A stretch of 64,000 nucleotides of DNA from NCBI GenBank assembly GCA_963797605.1, contig CAWCPX010000006.1:1-64000 (forward strand), written 5' to 3'. The notes under the pieces were generated by a model. The model searched no databases. It saw only the letters and a program-made list of their open reading frames with translations, and was not told where the DNA came from. The position numbers were made by a program, and so were the translations under genes. This DNA is from DASQPR01 sp963797605 (GTDB lineage Bacteria; Actinomycetota; Actinomycetes; Mycobacteriales; Micromonosporaceae). This document shows positions 35,934 to 44,562 of this stretch, piece after piece. The first letter of the stretch is position 1. Every line of letters starts with the position of its first letter.

Positions 35934-37780
35934 CTACTCGACGCCGAGGCGCGCTTTCAGCGAGTCGAGTTCGGCCCAGAGCACGGCCGGCAACTTGTCG
36001 CCGAACTTCTCGAACCACTCGACCACCTGCGGAATCTCGGCCCGCCACTCGGCCACGTCGACCCGCAGCGCCGCCCTGATGTCACTGGCCGACAGATCGA
36101 GGCCGCTCACGTCGAGCGATTCGGGCGTCGGGACGGCACCGATGGGCGTCTCGACCGCGGCCGCGGTGCCCTCGATCCGTTCGATGATCCACTTGAGCAC
36201 CCGGCTGTTCTCGCCGAATCCCGGCCACAGGAACTGACCTTGATCACCGCGACGGAACCAGTTCACATAGAAGATCTTCGGAAGCAGGGACGCGTCCCCG
36301 GCCGAGTCGCCGCCGCCCTTGCCCATCTGGATCCAGTGGTTGAAGTAGTCACCAGCGTTGTAACCGATGAACGGCAGCATCGCCATGGGGTCGCGCCGCA
36401 CGACGCCGACCTGGCCGACCGCGGCCGCCGTGGTCTCCGACGAGAGCGTCGCGCCCATGTAGACGCCGTGCACCCAGTCGCGTGCCTCGGTGACCAACGG
36501 GATCGTCGTCTTGCGGCGGCCACCGAAGAGGATCGCGTCGATCGGCACGCCCTGCGGATCTTCGTACTCGTCGGCGAGGATCGGGCACTGCTTGATCGGG
36601 GTACAGAAGCGGCTGTTGGGGTGGCTGGACGGTTCCTCGGAATCAGGCGCCCAGTCGTTGCCGTGCCAGTCGATGAGGTGCGCCGGCGGCTCCCCCATGC
36701 CCTTCCCACCAGATGTCGCCGTCATCCGTCCGCGCCACGTTGGTGAAAAGGGTGTTGCCCGCAGCGATCGTGCGCATCGCGTTCGGGTTCGTCTTGTAGT
36801 CGGTGCCCGGAGCCACGCCGAACAGGCCGTATTCCGGGTTGACCGCGTAGAGCCGACCATCGGCGCCATAACGCATCCAGGCGATGTCATCGCCCAGCGT
36901 CTCGACCGTCCACCCGGGAATCGTCGGTTCGAGCATGGCCAGGTTCGTCTTGCCGCAGGCCGATGGGAACGCACCGGCGATGTGATAGACCTTGCCCGCC
37001 GGTGACGTCAGCTTCATGATCAGCATGTGCTCGGCGAGCCAGCCCTCGTCACGGCCCATGACACTGGCGATCCGGAGCGAGTAGCACTTCTTGCCGAGCA
37101 GCGAGTTGCCGCCGTAACCCGAGCCGTAGGACCAGATCGCGCGCTCCTCGGGGAACTGCGAGATGTATTTCGTCTCGCTGCACGGCCACGGCACGTCGGC
37201 CTGGCCGGGCGCAAGCGGTGCGCCGACGCTGTGCAGCGCGGGCACGAACACGGCGTCGTCGCCCATCGCTTCGAGCACGTGCGAGCCCATGCGGGTCATG
37301 ATGCGCATGGAGAGCACGACGTAGGCGCTGTCGGTGATCTCAACGCCGAACATCGGATTTTCCGCGGTGAGCGGCCCCATGCAGAACGGGATCACGAACA
37401 TCGTGCGGCCACGCATGCAGCCTCGATAGAGCGCGGTCATCTCCCGCTTCATGTCGGCGGGCGCCATCCAGTTGTTCGTCGGGCCGGCATCGGCCGGGTC
37501 GACGGAACAGATGAACGTGCGCTGCTCCACCCGGGCCACGTCGGTCGGATCCGTCTTCGCCCAGAAGGAATTGGGCTTCAACTCGTCATTGAGTCGCACG
37601 AGGGTGCCGGCCGCGACGAGTTCGTCGGAAAGCCGCTTCCATTCGGCTTCGGAACCATCGACCCAGACCACTCGGTCGGGTGTGGTGAGTTCGCGCGACT
37701 TCACGAACCCATGTGAGCAATCGTTGGTGCGTGGTCGGTGCGGCGTCCAACCCGAGCGGGTAGGTGGACGGTGCGGTCAT
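35934..37780 (-). CDS. pckG: phosphoenolpyruvate carboxykinase, GTP type (frameshifted)
   Basis: Turns oxaloacetate plus GTP into phosphoenolpyruvate, the entry to gluconeogenesis; about 615 residues, usual size. Seen are the P-loop-like AGAFPSACGKTNLAMLEPTI, the metal and oxaloacetate region YGSGYGGNSLLGKKCYSLRI, ETLGDDIAWMRYGADGRLYA and NPNSRFCTPIKQCPILADEY. It starts MTAPSTYPLGLDAAPTTHQR behind a GGAGATCGAG ribosome site. Two shifts: an extra C near 37695 (VREVA then ELTTPDRVVWVDG) and an extra G near 36703 (WWEG then MGEPPAHLIDWHG). Upstream lies a large inverted repeat that may be its operator. Confidence 0.94.
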
Positions 37781-37920
37781 GGCTCGATCTCCTTTGATTC
37801 GTCGCCAAATAACGGCCCCGGCGGTGCTCGGCGAGATCGTCGCCAACGCGGCCTCGACAGTGAATTGTCGGTTGCCGAAGGGTTGTGCTCAGCGTAAACC
37901 GGGAGGCGGGAACGGGTCAC

Positions 37921-37956
37921 CGTGCGAGCTTGTGAAGCTTTGCACAAGCGCGCACG
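37921..37956. promoter_or_regulatory. 14-bp inverted repeat upstream of pckG
   Basis: CGTGCGAGCTTGTG (37921-37934) and CACAAGCGCGCACG (37943-37956) are complementary at 13 of 14 positions around the 8-nt centre AAGCTTTG. It lies 141-176 nt before the pckG start. It may be a regulator-binding site or a leader hairpin. Confidence 0.5.
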
Positions 37957-38152
37957 ATTCTGCGGACCAATGTTTATCCGAGCGCGAAAATTGCTGTTTC
38001 AACGCAACTTCGCGCAAAGGACTTCACAGAAGTGTGCGGTTGTCATGTGGCGCCTGTGGCGAATTACTGCCCGGTCACGAGCGCGGTCAAACCCTTCTCA
38101 CACGGGTACGCCCGAGCCGCACCCCGCCTCGCGAACCACTGCGACACCGGCC

Positions 38153-38186
38153 GTAACCCCTGTAACACCAGCGTAACGGGGGTAAC
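38153..38186 (+). repeat. four GTAAC repeats upstream of gtrA
   Basis: GTAAC occurs at 38153, 38162, 38173 and 38182 (spacing 9, 11, 9 nt), about one helical turn apart and 75-107 nt before the gtrA start. Possible cooperative protein-binding array. Confidence 0.35.
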
Positions 38187-38259
38187 GATCAGCCGTGAAT
38201 TGAGCACCAGACAGGTCCTGTTCCGTGCGGATCACAGGTTGCTCCCGTAGTGTTGCCCG

Positions 38260-38857
38260 GTGACCTTGACCCGGTTGATCCCTGAACGCCACCACGCGCT
38301 CGCCAAAGAGGTCGTCACCTTCGGCACTGTCGGCGCGATCAACACAGCTGTGGGTCAATTGATCTTCGCTGGCCTGCTTCGTGCCAGCCTCGGCCCCTCG
38401 TTCGCGCTGATCATCTCGACCGCCATCGCGACGGTGCTGTCCTACCTGCTCAACCGCCACGTCACCTACCGGCACCGCCCGCGCACGTCGGTGCGCCGCG
38501 AGCTGCCCCTTTTCGCCGCGTTCAACCTGGTTGCGCTCGGCATCCAGCTCGCGCTGCTGAACCTGTGTCGATACATGTTCAACATCCCCGACAGCGATCA
38601 CTTCGCGCTCAACGTGGTGCGCTTCGTCGGCGCCGGCGTCGGCACGCTGTTCCTGCTGCTGACCTACCGCACGTTCGTGTTCAAGAAGGCCAAGCCGGAG
38701 ACCGCGGTGCAGGAGGCGATCACCGAGGCCGTCGAGGTCGTCCTCGATCGTGCTGATGCAGCGGCCCGACGGCTTCGTCAAACTCACCAAGCCGCTCGAA
38801 TCCGAGCTGGCCGATCGTGATTCGGCCGACGAACCGGCGACTTCGAGCGCTAAATGA
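38260..38857 (+). CDS. GtrA-family membrane protein
   Basis: A four-helix membrane protein of about 198 residues: KEVVTFGTVGAINTAVGQLI, ALIISTAIATVLSYLLNRHV, LFAAFNLVALGIQLALLNLC and FVGAGVGTLFLLLTYRTFVF. SYLLNRHVTYRHR is the GtrA signature. These proteins assist transfer of lipid-linked sugars across the membrane for cell-wall or surface glycan decoration. An extra base near 38757 shifts the cytoplasmic tail; corrected, it ends KPLESELADRDSADEPATSS plus AK* at 38857, overlapping the next ATG by 4 nt. The start is GTG at 38260. Confidence 0.85.
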
Positions 38858-39468
38858 CCGGTGATCCGGCGGCCGTGATCGACGGATCAGCGCGGTCGGG
38901 CACGGGCACGGAAGCCGACATCTTCTTCGAAGACCTGGTGGTCGGCCGGGTGTTCGACCTCGGCACGGTGGTTGTCGATCGGGCCGAGATGCTCGCGTTC
39001 GCCCAGCGTTTCGACCCGCAGTGGTACCACGTCAACGCGGACATGGCGGCGGCAAGCCCCTTCGGCGACCTGATCGCCAGCGGGTTCTTCACGGTCAGCC
39101 TGTTCATGCGTGCCTACGTCGACCACGTGCTGGTCCGGGCGGCCAGCGACACCTCCCCCGGTCTGGAGGAGCTGCGCTGGCTGGCGGCCGTCTACGCGGG
39201 CGACCGGCTCGCCGTCCGGCTGGAAGTGCTCGGCGCGGCCCCGTCGGAGGCGAAGCCCGGCATCGGCACCGTCAAACTCATGGCCACGATGGCCCGGGTC
39301 GACGACGACGGGCAGCCCGGCAAGATCGTGGTGCGGACGACGTTCCGCGGCTGGTTCCGCCGCCGACCAGCGCCCCAGTCGCTGGTGCCTCAGTCGCCGG
39401 TGCCTCAGTCATCGGCGCCCAACAAGTCCCGGGCCCCGGACAAGTCATGGGCCCCCGACAAGTCCTAG
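38854..39468 (+). CDS. MaoC-like hot-dog hydratase with repeat tail
   Basis: R-specific enoyl-CoA hydratase-like protein of 204 residues. The hydratase motif is seen in FDPQWYHVNADMAAASPFGD and IASGFFTVSLFMRAYVDH (Q-x-x-H-x-D region with PFG and ASG). Residues after about 175 are low complexity: QSLVPQ/QSPVPQ units and APNKSR-APDKSW-APDKS units. The stop TAG at 39466 stands inside this repeat, where the other units have TGG (Trp). The core enzyme is complete without the tail. Coupled to gtrA by a 4-nt overlap. Confidence 0.82.
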   Translation: MTGDPAAVIDGSARSGTGTEADIFFEDLVVGRVFDLGTVVVDRAEMLAFAQRFDPQWYHVNADMAAASPFGDLIASGFFTVSLFMRAYVDHVLVRAASDTSPGLEELRWLAAVYAGDRLAVRLEVLGAAPSEAKPGIGTVKLMATMARVDDDGQPGKIVVRTTFRGWFRRRPAPQSLVPQSPVPQSSAPNKSRAPDKSWAPDKS

Positions 39469-39486
39469 GCCCCGGACAAGTCATGG
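39376..39486 (+). repeat. tandem repeats at the MaoC 3' end
   Basis: Three 15-nt units (39376-39420) are followed by four 18-nt units (39415-39486): GCGCCCAACAAGTCCCGG, GCCCCGGACAAGTCATGG, GCCCCCGACAAGTCCTAG, GCCCCGGACAAGTCATGG. Units 2 and 4 are identical; unit 3 carries the stop codon, so the array runs beyond the coding region. Confidence 0.8.
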
Positions 39487-39550
39487 GCCGCAGACAGCAG
39501 AACGGGCACCCCGAGAAGATCGGAATGCCCGCCGGACCACCCACAGGGTC

Positions 39551-40090
39551 TTAATTGGTGTTGACCTGCTGGGTCGTGCCGTCGTTGCTGCCACTCTGCC
39601 GCAAGACCTTGTAATCACCTTCGGGGTCGATGATCTCGTGCAGGGTCTTCAGCACCGAGCGCACGTGCGGAATCTCCTTGAACACGTCTTGACCATGGTC
39701 GCCGGCCGACTCGATCGTCAGCGAGCCGCAGCCGAAGATGCGGTCGAAGAACGACTGGTGGTAAGAGAAGTCGTTGACCCGGTTGAGCGGGATCGTCTCC
39801 AGGTCGTGCGCGAAAACGCCGAGGCGGGTGAGGACCCGCTCGTTCGTGAACACGTAGTGGGTCGAGTGCCACTTCAGGTAGGGCAGCACCGTCAACCACA
39901 CAACCAACGCGATCGCGACGACACCGATGATCAGCAACAGGATCGGCGCAACACTGACGACCCAGGCCGCGATGACTCCGGCAAGCACAACCACAAGGAC
40001 GCCGATCGGCCAGACCAGCGCCTTCCAGTGCGGGTGGAGATTCAAGACCACATGTTCGTTGCTGGTCAGTTCATCCTCTGGAAAACCCAC
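39551..40090 (-). CDS. PH-domain (bPH2-type) membrane protein
   Basis: About 180 residues: two adjacent membrane helices (WKALVWPIGVLVVVLAGVIA and VAPILLLIIGVVAIALVVWL) followed by a bacterial PH-like domain, YVFTNERVLTRLGVFAHDLE and IPLNRVNDFSYHQSFFDRIF with GCGSLTIESAG, the signature of this family. Probably a membrane-bound scaffold of unknown role; often found beside birA and the carboxylase genes in actinobacteria. GTG at 40090 is chosen because AGGGAGG lies 5 nt upstream; GTG at 40105 is also open. Confidence 0.85.
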   Translation of the reverse strand: MGFPEDELTSNEHVVLNLHPHWKALVWPIGVLVVVLAGVIAAWVVSVAPILLLIIGVVAIALVVWLTVLPYLKWHSTHYVFTNERVLTRLGVFAHDLETIPLNRVNDFSYHQSFFDRIFGCGSLTIESAGDHGQDVFKEIPHVRSVLKTLHEIIDPEGDYKVLRQSGSNDGTTQQVNTN

Positions 40091-40169
40091 ACCAACCTCC
40101 CTCACATCGCATAGTTATCCGCGATGACGGTAGCGGGTGTTTGCACATTGTGGCTCGGCTGTTCGTGCC

Positions 40170-41018
40170 TCAGTTTGTCCGCAGGTGGACGACATCTCCT
40201 GCGGCGATGCTCCGGCCGTCGACGACAAGACATCCATCATCGTCGACGGCTGTGGCGACGCCTTCGAGCGTTTCATCGCCCGGCAATGTGACACGCACCG
40301 ACTGGCCGATCGTGGCGCAGTGGAAGCGATAGGTTTCCAGCAGCCCGCTGGCGACAGGATCTCCGGACGCGTCCCGCCACCGGGCATAACCGTCGCCGAG
40401 CGCGCGCAAAAACGACCGCAGGATCGGGTCACGGTCTACACAGGACGAGCCCGCCAGCTGCAACGATGTCGCGTCGGCGCGGGGAAGCTCGGCCTGGCGC
40501 AGGGTGACGTTGAGACCGATGCCGAGCACCACCGCCGTCTCACCACCGGCGGAAACCGTCTCGGCCAGGATGCCGGCGCACTTACGGCCGTCGATCAGCA
40601 GGTCGTTGGGCCACTTCAGCACGGCATCGACCTCGCCGATCCGGCGGACGGTTTCGACGAGGGCGACGCCCGCGAGCAGCGGCAACATCGCGAAGCGGGT
40701 CAGCGGCACCGGCTCCCAACCGCGCTCCGTGCTGGCTCGGCCGGGCCGCAGCAGCACGCTGACCGCGATTCCGGCCGCGCGCGGTGACTGCCACTGGCGA
40801 TCGAGACGGCCCCGGCCGGCGGTCTGCTCGTCGGCGACGATGGCGAGGCCTTCCGGGGCGCCGGCTCGGGCCGCAGCGGCCACGTCAGCGTTGGTGGAGC
40901 CGGTGGTGGCGACGTAGCGCAGATCGGTCCAGATCTCGCCGGGCACGATCAGAGCCCGTCGCAGCCTCGTCTCGGAGAGTGGCGGACGGTCCAGGTCGGC
41001 GTACGGCGACGAGCCCAT
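40170..41018 (-). CDS. birA: biotin--[acetyl-CoA-carboxylase] ligase
   Basis: Attaches biotin to the carrier domain of carboxylases; 282 residues, without an N-terminal DNA-binding domain, so a pure ligase. It shows TGSTNADVAAAARAGAPEGL, the biotin/AMP loop ADEQTAGRGRLDRQWQSP, LKWPNDLLIDGRKCAGIL and GIGLNVTLRQAELP, with a C-terminal SH3-like domain. Divergent from accD; its substrate, the AccA-type subunit, is encoded at 51.3 kb. Intact. Confidence 0.95.
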   Translation of the reverse strand: MGSSPYADLDRPPLSETRLRRALIVPGEIWTDLRYVATTGSTNADVAAAARAGAPEGLAIVADEQTAGRGRLDRQWQSPRAAGIAVSVLLRPGRASTERGWEPVPLTRFAMLPLLAGVALVETVRRIGEVDAVLKWPNDLLIDGRKCAGILAETVSAGGETAVVLGIGLNVTLRQAELPRADATSLQLAGSSCVDRDPILRSFLRALGDGYARWRDASGDPVASGLLETYRFHCATIGQSVRVTLPGDETLEGVATAVDDDGCLVVDGRSIAAGDVVHLRTN

Positions 41019-41055
41019 CCGACGAGCCTACGACGTGCCGGATAGCATCGCGGAC

Positions 41056-42657
41056 GTGCCCAATGAGCAGACGGAACTCGACCTGCATTCGACCGCCGGG
41101 AAACTTGAAGATCACCAGCGGCGCCTTGAAGAGGCCGTGCACGCCGGATCGGCCCGCGCGGTCGAGAAGCAGCACGCCCGAGGCAAGAAAACCGCTCGCG
41201 AACGCATCGACCTGCTGCTCGACGAGGGTTCGTTCGTCGAGCTGGACGAGTTCGCCCGGCACCGGTCGACGAACTTCGGCATGGCCGAGACCCGCCCCTA
41301 CGGCGACGGCGTCGTGACCGGCTACGGCACCGTCGACGGACGCCCGGTCTGCGTGTTCGCCCAGGACTTCACGGTCTTCGGCGGTTCGCTCGGCGAGGTG
41401 TTCGGCGAGAAGATCGTCAAAGTCATGGACCTCGCGATGAAGACCGGCTGCCCCGTGATCGGCATCAACGACTCGGGTGGTGCGCGGATCCAGGAGGGCG
41501 TGGCGTCGCTCGGGCTCTACGGGGAGATCTTCTTTCGCAACGTCCGCGCGTCCGGCGTGATCCCGCAGATCTCGCTGGTCGTCGGCCCGTGCGCGGGTGG
41601 CGCGGTGTATTCGCCGGCGGTCACCGACTTCACGATCATGGTCGACAAGACGTCACACATGTTCATCACCGGACCCGACGTGATCAAGACCGTGACCGGT
41701 GAAGACGTCAAGATGGAAGATCTCGGCGGCGCGCGCACGCACAACACGAAGTCGGGCAACGCGCACTACCTGGCCTCCGACGAGGACGACGCGTTCGAGT
41801 ACGCGAAGGCCCTGCTCTCCTACCTGCCGTCCAACAATCTCGACGAGCCGGTGGTCTACCCGACGACGGCCTCGCTCGACGTCTCCGACGTGGATGCCTC
41901 GCTCGACTCGCTGATTCCGGACTCGCCGAACCAGCCGTACGACATGCACGAGGTCATCGCCGCGATGCTCGACGACGCGGATTTCCTCGAGGTGCAGCCG
42001 CTCTACGCGCAGAACATCATCGTCGGCTTCGGCCGGGTCGAGGGGCGGCCGGTGGGCGTGGTCGCGAACCAGCCGATGCATCTCGCGGGCTGCCTCGACA
42101 TCGCGGCGTCGGAGAAGGCGGCCCGGTTCGTGCGTACGTGTGACGCCTTCAACGTGCCGGTGCTGACGTTCGTCGACGTCCCGGGTTTCCTGCCCGGAAC
42201 CGACCAGGAGTGGGACGGCATCATCCGGCGTGGCGCCAAGCTGATCTACGCGTACGCGGAAGCCACGGTGCCGAAGATCACGGTGATCACGCGAAAATCG
42301 TACGGCGGCGCCTATGACGTGATGGGGTCGAAGCACATGGGAGCCGACCTCAACTTCGCCTGGCCCACGGCACAGATCGCCGTCATGGGCGCGCAGGGTG
42401 CCGTGAACATCCTCTACCGCTCCGAGTTGAGCGAGGCCGCTTCCCAGGGTGCCGACGTCGCCGCGGCGACCCGGGCCTCACTGATCTCCGAATACGAAGA
42501 CGCATTGGTCAACCCGTACGTCGCGGCCGAACGTGGCTATGTGGACTCGGTGATCGCGCCGTCGTCCACGCGCGCGCAGATCGTGCGGGGCTTGCGGCTC
42601 CTGCGCAACAAACGCGACACGCTGCCACCGAAGAAGCACGGCAACATTCCGCTCTAG
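41056..42657 (+). CDS. accD: acyl-CoA carboxylase beta subunit (carboxyltransferase)
   Basis: Carboxyltransferase of the acetyl/propionyl-CoA carboxylase complex, about 533 residues; it moves CO2 from carboxybiotin to the acyl-CoA, giving malonyl- or methylmalonyl-CoA. Conserved: KKTARERIDLLLDEGSFVEL, VIGINDSGGARIQEGVASLG, and VDVPGFLPGTDQEWDGIIRR with YGGAYDVMGSKHMGADLNFA, which form the two crotonase-fold oxyanion sites. The start is GTG at 41056 (VPNEQTELDLHS); GTG at 41035 is also open. The epsilon subunit follows 9 nt downstream. Intact. Confidence 0.94.
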   Translation: MPNEQTELDLHSTAGKLEDHQRRLEEAVHAGSARAVEKQHARGKKTARERIDLLLDEGSFVELDEFARHRSTNFGMAETRPYGDGVVTGYGTVDGRPVCVFAQDFTVFGGSLGEVFGEKIVKVMDLAMKTGCPVIGINDSGGARIQEGVASLGLYGEIFFRNVRASGVIPQISLVVGPCAGGAVYSPAVTDFTIMVDKTSHMFITGPDVIKTVTGEDVKMEDLGGARTHNTKSGNAHYLASDEDDAFEYAKALLSYLPSNNLDEPVVYPTTASLDVSDVDASLDSLIPDSPNQPYDMHEVIAAMLDDADFLEVQPLYAQNIIVGFGRVEGRPVGVVANQPMHLAGCLDIAASEKAARFVRTCDAFNVPVLTFVDVPGFLPGTDQEWDGIIRRGAKLIYAYAEATVPKITVITRKSYGGAYDVMGSKHMGADLNFAWPTAQIAVMGAQGAVNILYRSELSEAASQGADVAAATRASLISEYEDALVNPYVAAERGYVDSVIAPSSTRAQIVRGLRLLRNKRDTLPPKKHGNIPL

Positions 42658-42666
42658 GGAGTCGCT

Positions 42667-42876
42667 ATGTCGGAAGAACCGATGTTCCGGATCGTCCGTG
42701 GCACGCCCACGTCCGAGGAACTCGCCGCGATCGTCGGCGTGCTGTGGTCTCGGCGGCAGGCAGCCGCCCTGGTGGCCGCGCCGGCGGCCGTGCCATCCCG
42801 ATGGCGGGCCAGCGCGGCGCCCCGAGCGGGCCGGCTTCCGGCGCCCGGAATCGGCGCGTGGCGGGCGGCTGGCTAG
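42667..42876 (+). CDS. accE: acyl-CoA carboxylase epsilon subunit
   Basis: 69-residue accessory subunit that holds the alpha and beta subunits of actinobacterial acyl-CoA carboxylases together. It starts MSEEPMFRIVRGTPTSEELA, the typical VVRG-x-PTxEELAAL motif, and ends GRLPAPGIGAWRAAG, matching the usual R...PGPGAWRAS end. A good ribosome site (GGGAG) precedes ATG. Confidence 0.88.
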   Translation: MSEEPMFRIVRGTPTSEELAAIVGVLWSRRQAAALVAAPAAVPSRWRASAAPRAGRLPAPGIGAWRAAG

Positions 42877-43424
42877 TCAGCGGCGCTCGCTCCGATCCCT
42901 TCCGATGACAGGGCGCCCTTCCCGCCGATCGGTCGGTGGCTGCCGTCCGGCCACGTGATTCGGTCGCTCTCAGTAGCGTCTGGGAAAACTCTGGTATGCC
43001 TTGGCGGGGGCTTGTTATTGCTCACCCCGGAGCATCAGGCACCGAGCGTGATCGAGCCGCACTGTCCGATATCCGCTCGTCCGACGAAATCCCAGATCAT
43101 CACGCGTGTTTCGCCGGCGTAAGCAATACCGAGCCCCTCGCGTGAAGACAACGCCAGGAACCGCCCGTCACCCTCCGCAGTTTTGTCACGAGCGGCTCGC
43201 GGCTACATAGGGTGATGGATGCCGCGTCCGCAGCCGCGGATCGGCCGTAAAGGTGCCGAGCTACGGAAAACACCGAATCGTGGAATCGGCGGAATCGAGG
43301 GACGCGGCCGTATTGCTTCAGTGAGTATTCATGACCGAACCATAAAGGACCGGATACGCGAATTATGGCCAGCGTGCGGCCACTATCGGGCACCGCTGAC
43401 GGCCGATGGCCAATTGTGTGGCCA
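42877..43424. other. 548-nt region without a convincing gene
   Basis: Open frames here on both strands are short and have no protein-like pattern. The right part (43200-43420) is clearly less GC-rich than neighbours, with several TGGCCA palindromes near 43368-43426. It fills part of the gap that separates accE from maf and, with the methyltransferase gene, looks like inserted DNA. Confidence 0.45.
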
Positions 43425-44270
43425 CTAGCGCTTTTCGATCACGATCTCGCAATCGAGTGGCGATGTGCTGGCCTCGTAGACCAGCGAGACGTCGATGTCG
43501 TCGCCTTCGTTGATCGAAATGGGATCGGGAAGGAAGATAATCTGCGGGTTCAGCAGGAATTCCGTCGGCTCGTCGGAGGACACGCCGCGAGCGAAATCGA
43601 TGCCGTAGGAAATGCGGGCCGCGTTGGCCACTCCCGAGCCGGTCGCGCGCACCCGGGTGGTGGACCGGATGACGCGGTCGGTCTGGGAACCGAAGTCGGT
43701 CTGCAGATAGGTCGCCTTATCGGTGAGCGCGACGTCGTGCAGGCTCTTGAACCGAGTGTCGTAGTTGAACTTGAGCCCGTAAAGATCCTCTTGCGCGTTG
43801 ATCAGCTCGACCCGGTTTTCCATCGAGAGCGGGATGATCGCGCCGCCGCTCTTGAGATGTGCCCGCATGTTGTCGATGATCTGCAACTGCGGCTCGTAGA
43901 AGAAACCGGCGCTGATCACTTCGCTGACGATCACGTCGACCTCTTCGGGAAGCGAGATCGTGGTCGCGTCGCCGTGAATCACGACGATCTCGTTCTCCAT
44001 GTGGTTGCGCCGGGCGTTTTCCGCGATGATCTCGGCATAGTCTTCGCTGATCTCAACGCAGAAGACCTTGGACGCCCCGGCCTGCACCGCGAGCATGCCC
44101 AGCAGACCGGTGCCGCTGCCGGCGTCGACGACGATGTCACCGGGCCTAACGGTCTTGGAGATCGCGTCGCGGAAATGCCCGACACGCACTTCATCATATA
44201 GGCACGCCTGAATGTCATAAGAGGTGAAAATTTTCTCGGTGAAATGCACGGGGCCCCCTGATGTCACCAC
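43425..44270 (-). CDS. PRMT-like SAM-dependent methyltransferase
   Basis: A 281-residue class I methyltransferase. Motif I is VDAGSGTGLLGMLAVQAGAS, followed by CVEIS with the ribose-binding Glu. The later segment SEVISAGFFYE has the exact spacing of the double-E loop of protein arginine methyltransferases (SE-x8-E), and the C-terminal half (IIPLSMENRVELI, PQIIFLPDPISINEGDDIDV) fits their beta-barrel. The THW loop is not present, so substrate choice may differ (arginine, guanidino or other amine). No signal or membrane segment. Target unknown; no partner gene is adjacent. Intact. Confidence 0.72.
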   Translation of the reverse strand: MVTSGGPVHFTEKIFTSYDIQACLYDEVRVGHFRDAISKTVRPGDIVVDAGSGTGLLGMLAVQAGASKVFCVEISEDYAEIIAENARRNHMENEIVVIHGDATTISLPEEVDVIVSEVISAGFFYEPQLQIIDNMRAHLKSGGAIIPLSMENRVELINAQEDLYGLKFNYDTRFKSLHDVALTDKATYLQTDFGSQTDRVIRSTTRVRATGSGVANAARISYGIDFARGVSSDEPTEFLLNPQIIFLPDPISINEGDDIDVSLVYEASTSPLDCEIVIEKR

Positions 44271-44562
44271 CGAGTAAGCGATGCCGACGGTCTGGTCGCG
44301 ATCAGGACTCGTAGCCGTCGAATCTTGATCGGAACGCGGCCGAACCTATGCGGGAAAATGCTTGCCCAGTGACGGCGATTTCATTGGCAGGTGCCAACGG
44401 ACGCGACTCCCTCAGCGAGCGCAAGCTCACTCGCGTCGCTCCCATCATGACCGACGCTCATGACCGGCGCAATACACATAACGCGTAGCATCATTTGTCA
44501 ATCGTCGCCGCAAAGGCAGGCTCCGTCGATCACTGTTTGAACCCGCACTAAGATCACGTACC
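44271..44562. promoter_or_regulatory. 292-nt divergent region between methyltransferase and maf
   Basis: No gene seen. It carries a hairpin at 44403-44439: outer GCGAC/GTCGC arms around GAGC-GCAA-GCTC, whose loop is a GNRA tetraloop. The rest should hold the divergent promoters; I cannot assign -35/-10 boxes. Confidence 0.35.

Larger units (their letters stand above)
37781..38259. promoter_or_regulatory. 479-nt divergent region between pckG and gtrA
   Basis: No gene is seen. It is less GC-rich than its surroundings and holds two regulatory-looking motifs: a 14-bp inverted repeat at 37921-37956 and a GTAAC repeat array at 38153-38186, each listed separately. Confidence 0.5.

Noticed and set aside
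6142..39468. Amber (TAG) recoding, because of three in-frame TAG codons in tldD, the transglycosylase and MaoC.
   Set aside because: TAG is used as the ordinary stop by intact genes here (accD, mshB neighbours, phoH, accE), and one case sits beside a frameshift. No suppressor tRNA was seen.
42936..43428. Short frames near the PRMT-like gene as possible peptide substrates.
   Set aside because: None has a ribosome site, leader-like region or core peptide pattern; there is no maturation enzyme other than the methyltransferase.
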